From assembly GCA_947464185.1 (NCBI GenBank), contig CANHVY010000020.1, forward strand, positions 1-64,000: a DNA stretch of 64,000 nucleotides. Direction: 5' to 3'. Positions 45,515 to 55,200 of this stretch are shown here, piece by piece. Position 1 is the first letter of the stretch; each line of letters begins with the position of its first letter. The notes under the pieces were generated by a model. The model searched no databases and was not told the origin of the DNA. It saw only the letters and a list, made by a program, of their open reading frames with translations. Source of the DNA: Burkholderiales bacterium. Lineage in GTDB: Bacteria > Pseudomonadota > Gammaproteobacteria > Burkholderiales > Burkholderiaceae_C. Position numbers and translations under genes: made by a program.

Positions 45515-46537
45515 TCACCCCGCCGTGACGAACCTGGCCAGCAGGGCCGCGTGGCGCTGCGGCCAGTCGCGCAGTGGCTGCTCGTCGCTTTGCAACACCT
45601 GGCGCAGGAACGCGGTGGCCAGTTCCTTGGTCGCGGCCTTGACCTGACCATTGAGCAGCACGCCGCCCGTGCCCGCGCGGTCGGTGAACATGCTGTGCGA
45701 GCCCCCGTTGAACATGGCCAGTGCCTTGCGCGGGCTGCCGATGGCGTCGAACACGGCTACGCGGTCCTCCGGGCCGCTGTAGTAGCCCGGGATGCGGATG
45801 ATGTCCTCGGTGGCCGAGACGTGCAGGCTGGGCAGGCGCACCGGGCCGAGGATGGGCTCCAGGGAAGACTCGCCGTAGAACGGCGGCGCCGAGATGACGA
45901 TGGCGGCGCGCAGGCGCGGCTCGCGCAGGTCCAGCGTCCGGCCCTCCCGCACCACCTGCGCCCCGCTGGCCAGCAGCGTGGTGTTGGCGCCGTAGGAATG
46001 GCCCGCGGCCACCACGCGCTGCCCATCCAGCAAGGCGCCGAACTCCCCGCCCAGCGCCTGGCTCAGCGCGAAACGCAGGTCGTGCACCCGCGCGATGGCC
46101 TCGGCTTCCTGCGCGGCGCCTTGCAGGCGGCCCACCAAGGCCAGCGGGCTGCCGCCCGTCCACAGCCCGCGGTCGCTGCCCACATGCTGCAGGTGCAGGC
46201 TGGCATAGCCCTCGGCGGCGAAGTGGCTGCCCAGGTAGCTGTAGCCGCGGCGCGAACCGCCAATGCCGTGCGAAAACACCACCAGCGGCACGGGCCGGGC
46301 CGCTGCCGCCCGCGCCGGCAGGTACAGGCGCACGGGCACAGGGCGCTGCCGCGCCGGGTCTGCCCAGTCCAGGTCGAAGGTGCGGATGCCGCCTGCCTGG
46401 CCTGTTTCCAAGCCTGCCGCCGGGTCTGGGTTCTGGACGGCGGTGTGGGCGCGTGCGCTGCGCAGGCCCAAGCCGAGGCCGACCAGCGTTGGTACCGCGA
46501 AAGCGGCGGCAATCAGAGAACGTCGGCGTAGGGTCAT
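45515..46537 (-). CDS. exported alpha/beta hydrolase, dienelactone/PAF-acetylhydrolase-like
   Basis: The 340-residue precursor starts MTLRRRSLIAAAFAVPT at ATG 46537, with a twin-arginine-like signal and probable cleavage after SARA. The mature part is an alpha/beta hydrolase with the oxyanion segment VFSHGIGGSRRGY and nucleophile Ser181 in AAGHSYGAN. A His in GGSHSMFTD probably completes the triad. Similar proteins hydrolyse esters or lipids; the substrate is unknown. It is monocistronic, 41 bp from the convergent DUF4143 gene. Confidence 0.83.
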   Translation of the reverse strand: MTLRRRSLIAAAFAVPTLVGLGLGLRSARAHTAVQNPDPAAGLETGQAGGIRTFDLDWADPARQRPVPVRLYLPARAAAARPVPLVVFSHGIGGSRRGYSYLGSHFAAEGYASLHLQHVGSDRGLWTGGSPLALVGRLQGAAQEAEAIARVHDLRFALSQALGGEFGALLDGQRVVAAGHSYGANTTLLASGAQVVREGRTLDLREPRLRAAIVISAPPFYGESSLEPILGPVRLPSLHVSATEDIIRIPGYYSGPEDRVAVFDAIGSPRKALAMFNGGSHSMFTDRAGTGGVLLNGQVKAATKELATAFLRQVLQSDEQPLRDWPQRHAALLARFVTAG

Positions 46538-46777
46538 GGGCGGGTAAGAAGACAAAAACACCGTGGTTGGAATATCTGCGGGCGGCGGACCCATTTTCAA
46601 GGACTGTGCCGCCGCATGTTGCCCACACTCACATGCCCTCGCCGAAGCAAGGCCTGGCCAGCGGCCATGGGGCGCAAATCAGCCCCACGCCTGCGATCGG
46701 GCAGACGCCCGCCGCGCCGCTTGGATGCGGGCGTGCCCGCTCCTGGGCGTGGGCACGGGCGGGAAACGTCACCAGCC

Positions 46778-47785
46778 TCAGTACCCGCCTTCCCTCCAGG
46801 CGAGGATGGCCTGGGCGGTTTCCTGGGCGTACTCCACATGCGGGAAGTGGCCCGCTTTGTCGAGCTGCAGGGCGGCGAAACGGCGCGCGCCCTTGCACTT
46901 GGCGGTCGTGGCCTCGGCCATGGCTTTGCCGGCCGTCGGATCGGCAGTGCCCACCACCAACTTCAGTGGCGTGCTCGTTGCGCACAGGGCGTCGGTCCAG
47001 CGGACGTCCTGGGCCTCGCGCTCCTCCACGCTGGGCAATGTCTTGTGCATGAGTCTGGCGTCGGAGGGGTGGTTCAGCAGCTTCCACACCTCTGACAGCT
47101 CACTGGCCGGTATGCGACGCTCTGGTCCGGAAATCTGGGTGAGGCTGGTCACGATGGTGTCCTCAGAAGCGCCGCGGTTGATCATGCCGCCCAGCGGGCT
47201 GAGCAGGGCCTTCTGGGCGTTGCTCGGTTTGAATTGCTCTGCGAAAAGCGACCCGTTGATCAGCACCACGGAGTCGATCGCGAAGGGCAGCTTGGCCGTC
47301 CGCTCGCGGGCGAGCAGCTCCTGCACCACCGCGTTGCCGATGTCCGAGCCGATCAGCCGTGCCCGGGTCAGACCCAGATGCTTGACCAGTGCCACCACCA
47401 AATCCGCATGACGGGCGATGGAGTAGCTGAATTCGGCAGGCTTGTCCGAGTAGCCGAAGCCCAGCAGGTCCGGGGCGATGAAGCGCGCATCGCGCGACAT
47501 CGGCCCGAGCAGGCGCCTGAAGTCCCACGACGACGTCGGATAGCCATGGATGGCCAGTGTGGTCGACCCGCTGCCCTGGTCGACATAGAACACGGAGTGG
47601 CCCTCGAACGAGAAGGTCTTGCCCAGCGCCTTCCACTGGGCCGATGAGGGTCCGCTTTGCGCAGTGCTTGCGGAAGGGGTCTGGCCGTGGGCCGCTGGAG
47701 AAGCCGCGGCGGCCAGGCCGATGGCCAGGGCCATGGCGGCGAGGGGGGCAAACGGAGCAAAGGGCACACGCGGAAGTTGGAACAT
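46778..47785 (-). CDS. exported alpha/beta hydrolase with Asp nucleophile (haloalkane dehalogenase/epoxide hydrolase-like)
   Basis: The 335-residue precursor starts MFQLPRVPFAPF at ATG 47785 and has a signal peptide ending near AAHGQ. The mature part has the HGYPTSSWDFRRL oxyanion region and DLLGFGYSDKP cap entry. The nucleophile elbow GSDIG places Asp148 where Ser lies in esterases, as in haloalkane dehalogenases and epoxide hydrolases. The general base is in KAGHFPHVE. A signal peptide is unusual for those enzymes. A putative TetR operator lies about 90 bp upstream, matching a second copy beside the nearby tetR gene. Confidence 0.82.
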   Translation of the reverse strand: MFQLPRVPFAPFAPLAAMALAIGLAAAASPAAHGQTPSASTAQSGPSSAQWKALGKTFSFEGHSVFYVDQGSGSTTLAIHGYPTSSWDFRRLLGPMSRDARFIAPDLLGFGYSDKPAEFSYSIARHADLVVALVKHLGLTRARLIGSDIGNAVVQELLARERTAKLPFAIDSVVLINGSLFAEQFKPSNAQKALLSPLGGMINRGASEDTIVTSLTQISGPERRIPASELSEVWKLLNHPSDARLMHKTLPSVEEREAQDVRWTDALCATSTPLKLVVGTADPTAGKAMAEATTAKCKGARRFAALQLDKAGHFPHVEYAQETAQAILAWREGGY

Positions 47786-48172
47786 GGAGTGATCCTTTCG
47801 GGGATGAAGAAGCAAGGCTCGGAGGGCGATCGCGTCGAGAAGCCACGCCGGGACACGACCTGGGATATATATTATGACGCACGCGTCATTAAAGCAAGTC
47901 CCGATGCATTCCGGCCTTGAAGCGCGTGGGGCCTGTGCCGCTTGTCCCTCCGAGTGCACCTGGGCATTGACGAACGCCGAGTGACCCCTTGCGCGGGGCA
48001 GCCAGCCTGCGGTGCGCGAATGGCACATCCGCCCGGAGTGCCCGTTCAGTCGTGGCGGACCCCTGGCGCGCCTGACGCCACGGGCGGCCGAACCGGGGCT
48101 TCTCGGCCAGAGGACGAGCGCCCGGCATCCGGTGAGGAAAGCCGTTCGGGGACAGCGGGTGAGACGGGCGAC
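47786..48172. other. control region between hydrolase and tetR genes
   Basis: This 387-bp stretch has no convincing gene. Next to the hydrolase start it holds an AT-rich promoter-like segment and the operator-like palindrome described separately. The remainder, up to the tetR stop codon, shows only overlapping frames with atypical composition. Confidence 0.6.
47872..47891. promoter_or_regulatory. putative TetR operator, copy 1 (upstream of hydrolase)
   Basis: TTATGACGCACGCGTCATTA contains the perfect palindrome ATGACGC-AC-GCGTCAT (47874-47889). It overlaps an AT-rich TATATATT promoter-like stretch of the leftward hydrolase gene. A sequence sharing the outer bases at identical spacing occurs at 48927-48946 upstream of the TetR gene. 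Confidence 0.65.
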
Positions 48173-48820
48173 TCAACCCCGGCCGGGGTTGGTGCTCACA
48201 AGGAGGGCCATCAGCGAGGAGGCCAACTCTTCGGAAAGCGTCCTGCGGTCCAGGGACATGGCATCGGCGTCGCCTGCGGCGATCGCGTCAGCCACCGCTT
48301 CGAACATCATCAACCGGATGGCCACTGCCGCCCGGAGCTTGGCGGAACTTCGGCGGCCGACCAGGCGGACCACCTCGTCGATTTGCGTGATCCGGCTCTG
48401 CAAGCGGGCCGCGCGCACGCGCTCGTCATCACGGGCCAGCACGGCAAGCGCGTGCCGAAGACGTGACCAGGCTGCATGGTGCTCGATCAGGAGCGGCACG
48501 AGACGGTCTATGCGTTGGCGCGGACCGACCCCGGGCTCGCCGAAGACCCTGCGCACCATCGCCCACTCCTCCATGACCCAGCGCTCGTAAACGGCCAGCA
48601 GCACGTCCGCCTTGTCGGAGAAGTAGTTGTAGAACACCCCTGAAGACAGGCCCGCGCGGGCCGCGATCCGGTTCGTCGAGGTGGCAAACCAGCCGGACTC
48701 GCGTATCTCGGCCGCCGCGGCATCTACCAGCGAGGCACGCAGGTCGGTGCCCTGCGGCAAAGCCTTGGGCGGCCGGCCGCGCCGACGCGGTGGGGGCGAT
48801 TCTTCGGGCGCAGCGCTCAC
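48173..48820 (-). CDS. TetR-family transcriptional regulator
   Basis: The 215-residue protein has an Arg/Pro-rich lead (RRRGRPPKALPQG) and a TetR HTH: ASLVDAAAAEIRESGWFATSTNRIAARAGLSSGVFYNYFSDKADVL. The C-terminal domain is all-helical and ligand-specific. I chose the GTG at 48818-48820; a longer form from GTG 48895 adds 25 residues of unlike composition. The putative operator occurs upstream of this gene and of the exported hydrolase, so it likely controls both, and perhaps the rightward hydrolase gene too. The ligand is unknown. Confidence 0.87.
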   Translation of the reverse strand: MSAAPEESPPPRRRGRPPKALPQGTDLRASLVDAAAAEIRESGWFATSTNRIAARAGLSSGVFYNYFSDKADVLLAVYERWVMEEWAMVRRVFGEPGVGPRQRIDRLVPLLIEHHAAWSRLRHALAVLARDDERVRAARLQSRITQIDEVVRLVGRRSSAKLRAAVAIRLMMFEAVADAIAAGDADAMSLDRRTLSEELASSLMALLVSTNPGRG

Positions 48821-48926
48821 TGCTGAAGTATAGGTTTCGGCCCCGACGCAGTGGCGGATGAGACCCTCGGCGCGATGGCATCCATCGGGGGGCACGCCCG
48901 CAACACGACGGCGCTGGAGAACCCTT

Positions 48927-48946
48927 TTATGATTTATACGTCATTA
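48927..48946. promoter_or_regulatory. putative TetR operator, copy 2 (upstream of tetR)
   Basis: TTATGATTTATACGTCATTA shares its first 6 and last 8 bases, at the same spacing, with the site at 47872-47891. It lies in the divergent region between the tetR gene and a rightward hydrolase gene. Minus-strand TATAAA inside it could be the tetR -10 element, which would make repression by occlusion natural. Confidence 0.6.
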
Positions 48947-49087
48947 TGTTACGAGAACTCGCCGTTAGAGATACCACAACATGCATAGGCACCCCCCACC
49001 CGGTCCGCTTGCACCCACCATGGAGCCGGCGCGCGCGCCGGACCTGCCGGCACCGTACCGACCCGCGCTCCAGCGCGGGAACGGGCC

Positions 49088-50041
49088 ATGATGCGCCGGC
49101 GCTGGCTGCAACTGGCCGCCGCATGGCCCGCGGTGCTGGGGGCTCGACGCGCCGCAGCCACTGCAGGGCCGGCGGACAATCCTGAGGTGCCGCCATCACC
49201 CCACCTGCGCCACCGGGTAAGCGCTACGCGCGACCTGCAATCCTGGCGCCATGCAGGGCTGGAGCTGAGCTATCTGGATACAGGCGGCGCCGATCTGCCC
49301 GTGCTGGTGTGCCTGCACGCCATCGGCCATGGCAGCGGGGACTTCGAGGCCATGGCCGAAGCGATGCGGGGCCGGTATCGGATCATCGCGCCGGACTGGC
49401 CCGGGCAGGGTCGATCCGGGCCCGTGTCGTGGGCGCCGGGCGTTCGGGCCTATGCCGAAATCCTGCGAGCCTTCGTCGACGCGCTGCAATTGCCGCGCTT
49501 GGCCCTGGTGGGCAATTCGGTGGGGGGCGGCGCCGCGCTGCTCTACGCGGCCCAACACCCGCAACGGGTGCGCGCCTTGGTCGTCGCCAATCCTGCCGGG
49601 CTGGACGAGGGCGGCTTCCTGGGTCGCATGGTCACGCGCTGGATGTCGCACCGCTTCGCCGCCGCAGAACGCGAACCCGAGGCTTTCCAGGCATGGTTCG
49701 CGCGGTACTACGCGCAGGTGCTGACGGGAGAGGCGGCACGGGCCCAACGCGGGCGGATCGTCGCCTCGGGGCTGGAGATCGCCCCCCTGCTGGTGCAAGC
49801 CTGGCGCGGCTTTGCCGACCCGGACAACGACATCCGCCGCGAACTGCCCGGCTTGCAGATGCCGGTGCTGGTGACCTGGGCCCGCCAGGATCGTCTGGTG
49901 CGGTGGTCACGCAACCGCAAGGCCATCGAGCTCATTGCGCGCAGGCAGGTGGAGTTTTTCGAAGCCGGACACACGCCCTTTCTCGAAGACCCGGCCAGGT
50001 TCGTCAGCCTCGTCGAGCCCTTTCTCGCTGGCGCCGCCTGA
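49088..50041 (+). CDS. alpha/beta hydrolase with N-terminal signal, Ser nucleophile
   Basis: The 317-residue protein starts MMRRRWLQLAAAWPAVLG with an Arg-rich, hydrophobic N-terminus, probably an export signal ending near ATAGPA. The hydrolase core has CLHAIGHGSGDFEAM, APDWPGQGRSG, nucleophile Ser144 in GNSVGGG and His in AGHTPFLEDP. It resembles esterases or C-C hydrolases; the substrate is unknown. It is divergent from tetR with the second operator copy in between, so it may be part of the same small regulon as the leftward exported hydrolase. Confidence 0.82.
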   Translation: MMRRRWLQLAAAWPAVLGARRAAATAGPADNPEVPPSPHLRHRVSATRDLQSWRHAGLELSYLDTGGADLPVLVCLHAIGHGSGDFEAMAEAMRGRYRIIAPDWPGQGRSGPVSWAPGVRAYAEILRAFVDALQLPRLALVGNSVGGGAALLYAAQHPQRVRALVVANPAGLDEGGFLGRMVTRWMSHRFAAAEREPEAFQAWFARYYAQVLTGEAARAQRGRIVASGLEIAPLLVQAWRGFADPDNDIRRELPGLQMPVLVTWARQDRLVRWSRNRKAIELIARRQVEFFEAGHTPFLEDPARFVSLVEPFLAGAA

Positions 50042-50187
50042 ACGCTGCCGGCTGCGCTGCAGGCCGGCGCACCAACCAAGGAGCGGCCCCGGGCCCTAGT
50101 CCAAGGCAGTGCCCTCACCCGTACACTGTTGACGGTCATGACGACAGTTCCAATTCCGCTGAGCTACCCGGCCCCGGCCTTCGCTGC

Positions 50188-50571
50188 ATGAGTGCTTACC
50201 AGTGGACCCCCGTGATCGCTGCGCACGCCGCCATGGCCGGGGCGGCGCTGGTGGTGGGCGGCACGGTGCTGGCGCGGCGCAAGGGAACCGTCTCGCACCG
50301 GGTGCTGGGCTGGACCTGGGTGTTGCTGATGGCCTCGGTGGCGAGCAGCTCCTTTGCCATCCGCTTCAACGGCTTTTCCTGGATCCACGGCCTGTCGGTC
50401 TACACCCTCTTTGCACTGGTGTTCGGCGTGGCGAATGCCCGGCGCCGCAACATCCGCACGCACCGCATCACCATGATCTCCATCTTCGTCGGCGGCCTGC
50501 TGATCACCGGGCTGTTCACCCTCTTGCCACAGCGCCTGATCGGCCAGGCGGTGTGGGGCGCACTGGGCTGA
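50188..50571 (+). CDS. DUF2306 family membrane protein
   Basis: This 127-residue protein starts MSAYQWTPVIAAHAAMAGAAL at ATG 50188. It has four hydrophobic segments and the family features KGTVSHRVLGWTWVLLM and RRRNIRTHRITMI. The His residues at the helix ends are conserved in this family and could bind haem or metal, but the function is unknown. It follows the hydrolase by 146 bp and may have its own promoter. It is convergent with the RraA-family pseudogene. Confidence 0.8.
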   Translation: MSAYQWTPVIAAHAAMAGAALVVGGTVLARRKGTVSHRVLGWTWVLLMASVASSSFAIRFNGFSWIHGLSVYTLFALVFGVANARRRNIRTHRITMISIFVGGLLITGLFTLLPQRLIGQAVWGALG

Positions 50572-50613
50572 GAGCTTGTCCCGAGGCCTGGAGCCCGGTG
50601 GGCCCCTGCCCCT

Positions 50614-51271
50614 TCAGAGAATCCCCATGCGCTGGAAGACGCTGGCCAGCGATTCGCCCCGCAGCAGGGCGTCGCGCGTGTCGTTCTCGCCCTGCACCTT
50701 GGCCAGCGCGCGCTCGATCACTTCATGCTCGCGCGCCTGCGGGATGACCACCACGCCGTCCACGTCGCCGAACACCAGGTCGCCGCTGGCGACCGCCACG
50801 CCGGCGCATTCCACCGGCACGTCGCGCTGCATCATGCGCGCGGCCTTTGGTGTCCAGCGGGCCGATGCCGCCATGGAACACGGGAAAGCGCATCTCGCGG
50901 ATCTGGCGCACGTCGCGCACCAGGCCGTCGATGACGCAGCCGGCCGCGCCGCGCGCCGTGGCGGCGGTGGACAGCAGTTCGCCCCAAGGCGCGATGCGCT
51001 CCGTGGGGCCGTTGCAGGCCAGCACCACCACGTCACCGGGCTTCAGGTCGTCCACCAGGGCGATCTCCACCTCGTAGGGGTTCTCACCGTCCTTCACCTC
51101 GTAAGCCGGCATGTACAGGCCGGTGCGCGCGCGGCCCACCAGCACCAAGCTGTCGTCCAGCGGCCGCACGAAGGGCTTCATGGCCTGGCGCATCAGGCCC
51201 AGGCTGTCCATCACGTCGGACAAGATGGCAGCGCTCAAGGGCTTCAGGGCGGCGGGGTCGATCATCGGCAT
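50614..51271 (-). pseudogene. RraA-family protein, disrupted by a frameshift
   Basis: RraA-fold proteins include 4-hydroxy-4-methyl-2-oxoglutarate aldolases and regulators of RNase E. From ATG 51271 (MPMIDPAALKPL, GGAG 7 nt upstream) the frame reads VLACNGPTERIAPWGELLSTAA and FPVFHGGIGPLDTK. It then shifts near 50848. The remainder, KAARMMQRDVPVECAGVAVASGDLVFGDVDG, lies one frame over and ends MGIL at 50614. Removing one base from the AAA run (TTT at 50847-50849 on the plus strand) restores a normal protein of about 218 residues. It is either a recent mutation or a sequencing error. Confidence 0.82.
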
Positions 51272-51564
51272 GGCGGGGCTCCGGTGCGGTGTCAGGCGCG
51301 GGGTGGCGAGGCTGCCACGCATCGTAGAGGGCGCGCAGGTGCTGCGGGATCGGTATTTGCCACGGGGCCTGCCAGGCCGCAGCGCCACCAGTGCTGCCCG
51401 GTGCAGGCGAAGGCCATTGAAGACCGGTTTGTCGGCCCCGGCGCCCGTCCGGCGGGCGAAAGTCGCCATTCATCGCAGGGTCATGGTCCCGGGAGGTCTT
51501 GCGCAGTACGCTGCGGCCCTCATCTACTCCCAGTCAGCACAACCCGTACCGAAAGGAGCCCGAG

Positions 51565-51906
51565 ATGTCCACCACCGACGACCTGACCCGCCTGGCCGAC
51601 CTGCACCGCAGCGGTGCCTTGAGCGATGACGAGTTTGCGCAGGCCAAGGCCCGGGTGCTGAACGAGCGTGTGCTGCGTGAGCAGCCCCCGCTGGCCGGGG
51701 CCCTCAACGGGCTGCACCGCAGCCGCAGCGATCGCTGGCTGGGCGGCGTGTGCGGCGGCCTCGCCCAGGCCTCGGGCATGGCGCCCTGGCTGTGGCGCCT
51801 GGGCTTTGCCCTGTTCACCTTCTTCGGCGGTGCGGGCCTGCTGGTGTACCTGCTGCTGTGGATCTTCGTGCCGCAGGAGCCCGTCTGGGTGCCTGCAGCC
51901 CGGTAA
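51565..51906 (+). CDS. SHOCT and PspC domain membrane protein
   Basis: This 113-residue protein starts MSTTDDLTRLADLHRSGALSDDEF at ATG 51565, with a good AAAGGAG upstream. The first 30 residues form a SHOCT-like helical motif. A PspC domain follows: RSDRWLGGVCGGLAQ, then two close hydrophobic segments (about 72-105). PspC proteins sense or respond to envelope stress at the inner membrane. No pspA or pspF is visible, so this is a stand-alone member. Confidence 0.85.
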   Translation: MSTTDDLTRLADLHRSGALSDDEFAQAKARVLNERVLREQPPLAGALNGLHRSRSDRWLGGVCGGLAQASGMAPWLWRLGFALFTFFGGAGLLVYLLLWIFVPQEPVWVPAAR

Positions 51907-51959
51907 CGGGGCGGGTCAGGGCGCCGCGTCAGAGGAGTGAGTCCCGCATCGCCCGTACG

Positions 51960-52001
51960 GTGACCTGGTTATCGTGACCTGGGCAGGGTGACCTGGGCAG
52001 G
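51960..52001. repeat. 14-bp direct repeat with partial copy
   Basis: GTGACCTGGGCAGG occurs twice back to back (51974-51987 and 51988-52001), and a partial copy GTGACCTGG is at 51960-51968. It lies in the 343-bp region between the PspC gene and the first BTAD regulator, which otherwise holds no gene I can support. Confidence 0.8.
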
Positions 52002-52104
52002 GTGTCCCGACGGTCCCGGCCTGGACGGCCCCGCCCTGGGCCCGGGCCCGGCGACGAAGGTGTACCTGCGGCATGAACAGGTCCACAGGGCCTGACTGTT
52101 CGGC

Positions 52105-52120
52105 CGGTACGTTCGTACCG
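52105..52120. promoter_or_regulatory. 16-bp palindrome upstream of first BTAD regulator
   Basis: CGGTACGTTCGTACCG is a perfect palindrome (7-bp arms, 2-bp spacer). It lies 94-145 bp before the likely starts of the regulator gene. It is a candidate operator, perhaps for autoregulation. Its position argues against the longest possible reading of the regulator gene, which would run through it. Confidence 0.45.
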
Positions 52121-52249
52121 TGTCCATTACGCACACTTCGCGATTACCTGTATGGCCGCGCGTGCCGCCGTGAAGGTCCAATTCGTACCCCGGATGTCAG
52201 CTTCGCACCGAAGATGACCCGCACAGCTGACCGGACAAACGGACTCGCC

Positions 52250-55200
52250 ATGGAAGTTCACGCCCGCGCCCCATCCAGACAAACAAGCCCCGCCGGGCAG
52301 GTTGCGTCTGGCAAAGCCGGTGAGCGCCCTTGCGCTGGGGTCATCCGGGTGCTCGGCGGGCTCGAACTGGAGTTCGAGGGTGTGAAGCTGGAGCCCGCGG
52401 AGTGGCGACGCACCCACACCCGCCGCCTGCTGCAACTGCTGGCCAGTGCTCCGGACGGCGTGGAGCGGCGCAGCCGAGTCCAGGACTTGCTCTGGCCGGA
52501 ATTCGACGAGACGCGGGCAAGAAACCGCCTCCACCACACCATCCACCTGATCAGGAAGAACCTGGAGGCGGTTCCAGAGACGCTGAGGCCCCAGATATCA
52601 GTCAATGCCGACCACCTGTGCCTCGTGATGCAGGTTGGCACGGTGATCGATGCCCGGGAATTCATGCGTCTGGTCAAGGCAGACGCGCCTAGCGCCGCCC
52701 GCAGGCTGCGCGATCTGGAGCAGGCCACGGCTTGGTACCGCGCGCCGCTGGCCCCCGACTGGGACGACCTGGGAGACATCGCGGCTCGGCGCAGCTGGTT
52801 CGAGGGCCTTCTCGATGAAGCGCTGGAAGAAGCGGCCGATCTGGCGATGCAGGAAGGTCGCGCGGAAGAGGCCCTGGCTTACGCCAAACGGCGGGCCGCG
52901 ATGCACATGGGCGAAATTGAACCGCAGTTGGCCTATGCGCATCTGCTGGTCCAGCAAGGGCGCCCTGAGATGGCGCTTCAACACTGCAGCGCTGCACGGC
53001 CGGCGATCGCGGAACTCGATGCGAAGGCCGCAACTCGCCTGGACGAAATTGCCCGGGACATCCAGAAGCAGACGAATCAACGTGCCAAGGGGCCACCACC
53101 CAAGACCGAAACCGCCATCCGTCAGGGCGCCGTACCCCCCAGCCTCATTGCGCCGCAGGCTCGACCGCTCGTGGGCTACGACGATGTCGTTGCCAGCGCA
53201 CTTGCAAGCCTGACCGACCCTTTCTGCAAGGTGGTGTCCCTGATCGGCCCGCCGGGGTCGGGAAAGTCTGCTGTGGCCGCTGCGCTGGTGGCGCAGCTTC
53301 GGCCTGAATTCGAGGGGGGCACGCTCTGGATCGACTGCTCGAACTTGGCGCCGCCCGCCCATGACTTGCGCAGCCGCGTGCTCACGGCTCTTGGCGCATC
53401 CTGCGAAGTCCCGGCCACGGCTTTGGGCCCGGCGTTGGTCGGCCGCGACTTGTTGCTGGTTCTGGACGGCCTGGAGGCGGACCCTTCTCAGGCTTCAGCC
53501 TTGTCCGACCTGCTCCGCCTGAGTCCCAACATTCAGTGGCTGGTGACCGCTTGGTCACCTCCACAGATTCCTGGGGGACGGGTGGTCTTCGTAGACCCGC
53601 AGCGGCTGCTGACCTCGCCCCAGCATGGCGCGCCCAGCTTTGCGGCCCAACTCCTGAGCTCGCAAGCCGCGCCGCAATGGGGCCTGAGCGACCAGCGCCA
53701 TCGCACCCGCCCCGACGCGCTGGCCCGTGCTTGCGGCGGGCTGCCGTGGCTGCTCGAAGTCGTGGCCCAGGCATCAAACGTCTTCAGCCCGAACGAACTG
53801 CTGACCAAGCTTGACGGGGATTCCACCGCTTTGCTGCGTTGGGCGCACGATCACGGCGGTGACCAGAAAGCAGTGCAACTGGCGCGCCTGGTGTCCTGGA
53901 TGGGATCAATACCGGAGCAGGAGCGGCAACTGGTTGTCCTCATGGGCGCCTGCAGAGGCTGGCTGACACGTCAAGATGTGGTCGTGCTGGCAAGAGGGTT
54001 TCTGGATGGCGCCAGCGAATTGCTGGATCGGTGCGTGCGCCACCAGGTCGTGTCCCGCAAGGTCCACTCGACGGCTGGACACTCCTGGAGCGAGTACAGC
54101 GTACCCGCCTTTGTCCGCATGACCTTGGGATTCAGGAACGAGCTGCCCAGCTTGTCGGCCCGGCATCAGTTCATGGAACAGTGGCTGCTGTCGGCCAGGC
54201 CCTGCGAAGGAAGTTCAGATCCTCGGGGGTGGGACATCGGGCAGTGGTACTCGGCTCGGATCGAGGACTTTGAGGCGCTCATTGGGGAATGGCAGCTCAC
54301 GGGGCAGTCCGACAGGATAGGACGCCTGTGTCTCGCCCATGAGGCAGGACTGTCAACGCTGCCGAACGCCCACCGCCTGTTGGTCTGGCTGACGTCCCTG
54401 GGCGAGTCCATGGAGTCGCTCGACGAAGATCTCGCAGCCGCGCTTCTTGTCCAGCGGGCAAGCTTGCGCGAAAGATCAGGCAGCAAGCACGACGCATTCA
54501 ACGATGCCGTGCGCGCGTTGCAACGCGTTGGCAGCCGGGGCAACCCCGAGACCAAGGCTCAGGTCCTGAGGATGGTCGAGCGCCTGGGGCTGGCCACCGC
54601 ATCCTCGGAACCAGGCCTGGCCGAAAGCCATCGTGGCGCGCACGCGGCCGAGATGCTGCTCCATCTGGCGCCGCTGACCGCTCGACATGGCGACCTTCCC
54701 AAAGCGCTGCTGCTGTGTGGAGAAGCCGCCGGCATCCTGAATTACTTCGGGCTCAAGCGAGGCCTGGTCAATGCGCACCAGCAGCGGGCCAAGATCGCCT
54801 ATGCGATGGGCAACCTGGATCTGTCGGCGAGTTGCCTGGATCTGGCCGAGCGAGCGGCCATCGCCGTCAGCGACGAGTGCGAGCGAGCGCGCACCCAGCT
54901 CATGTCGTGCAGCCTTCTGTACGCCCGCAGCGAGTTCAGGCAGGCCATCGACTCCGCCTCAAGGGTGCTGTCCGAACCGTCCCTTGCAGCGCAGCCTGCC
55001 CTCTTCACGCGGGCCATGCTTGTACTGGCCTGGTCTTACTATGCCACCCAAGCCTTGCCGCTGGCGCATGCGATCGCTTCGGACCTCGGCTCCCGCCTGC
55101 ACCATTCGCCCAGCATGGGTGCGCGTGTTTCCGTGGCAACGCTGACCGCCCTCATCCATGCCCGGCAGAACGGGTCGGCTGGTACCCATTCGATCGGAGC

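Noticed and set aside
48821..48895. Longer TetR reading from GTG 48895
   Set aside because: The added 25 codons have lower third-position GC and no TetR-like sequence; GTG 48820 gives a typical N-terminus.
49026..49041. 16-bp palindrome CCGGCGCG-CGCGCCGG before the rightward hydrolase
   Set aside because: Self-complementary GC alternation is expected often at this base composition; no match to the two TetR-type sites.
52073..52249. Longest reading of the first BTAD gene from 52073
   Set aside because: It would run through a perfect 16-bp palindrome and add residues unlike the paralogue at 59664, which has only about 17 residues before the winged helix.
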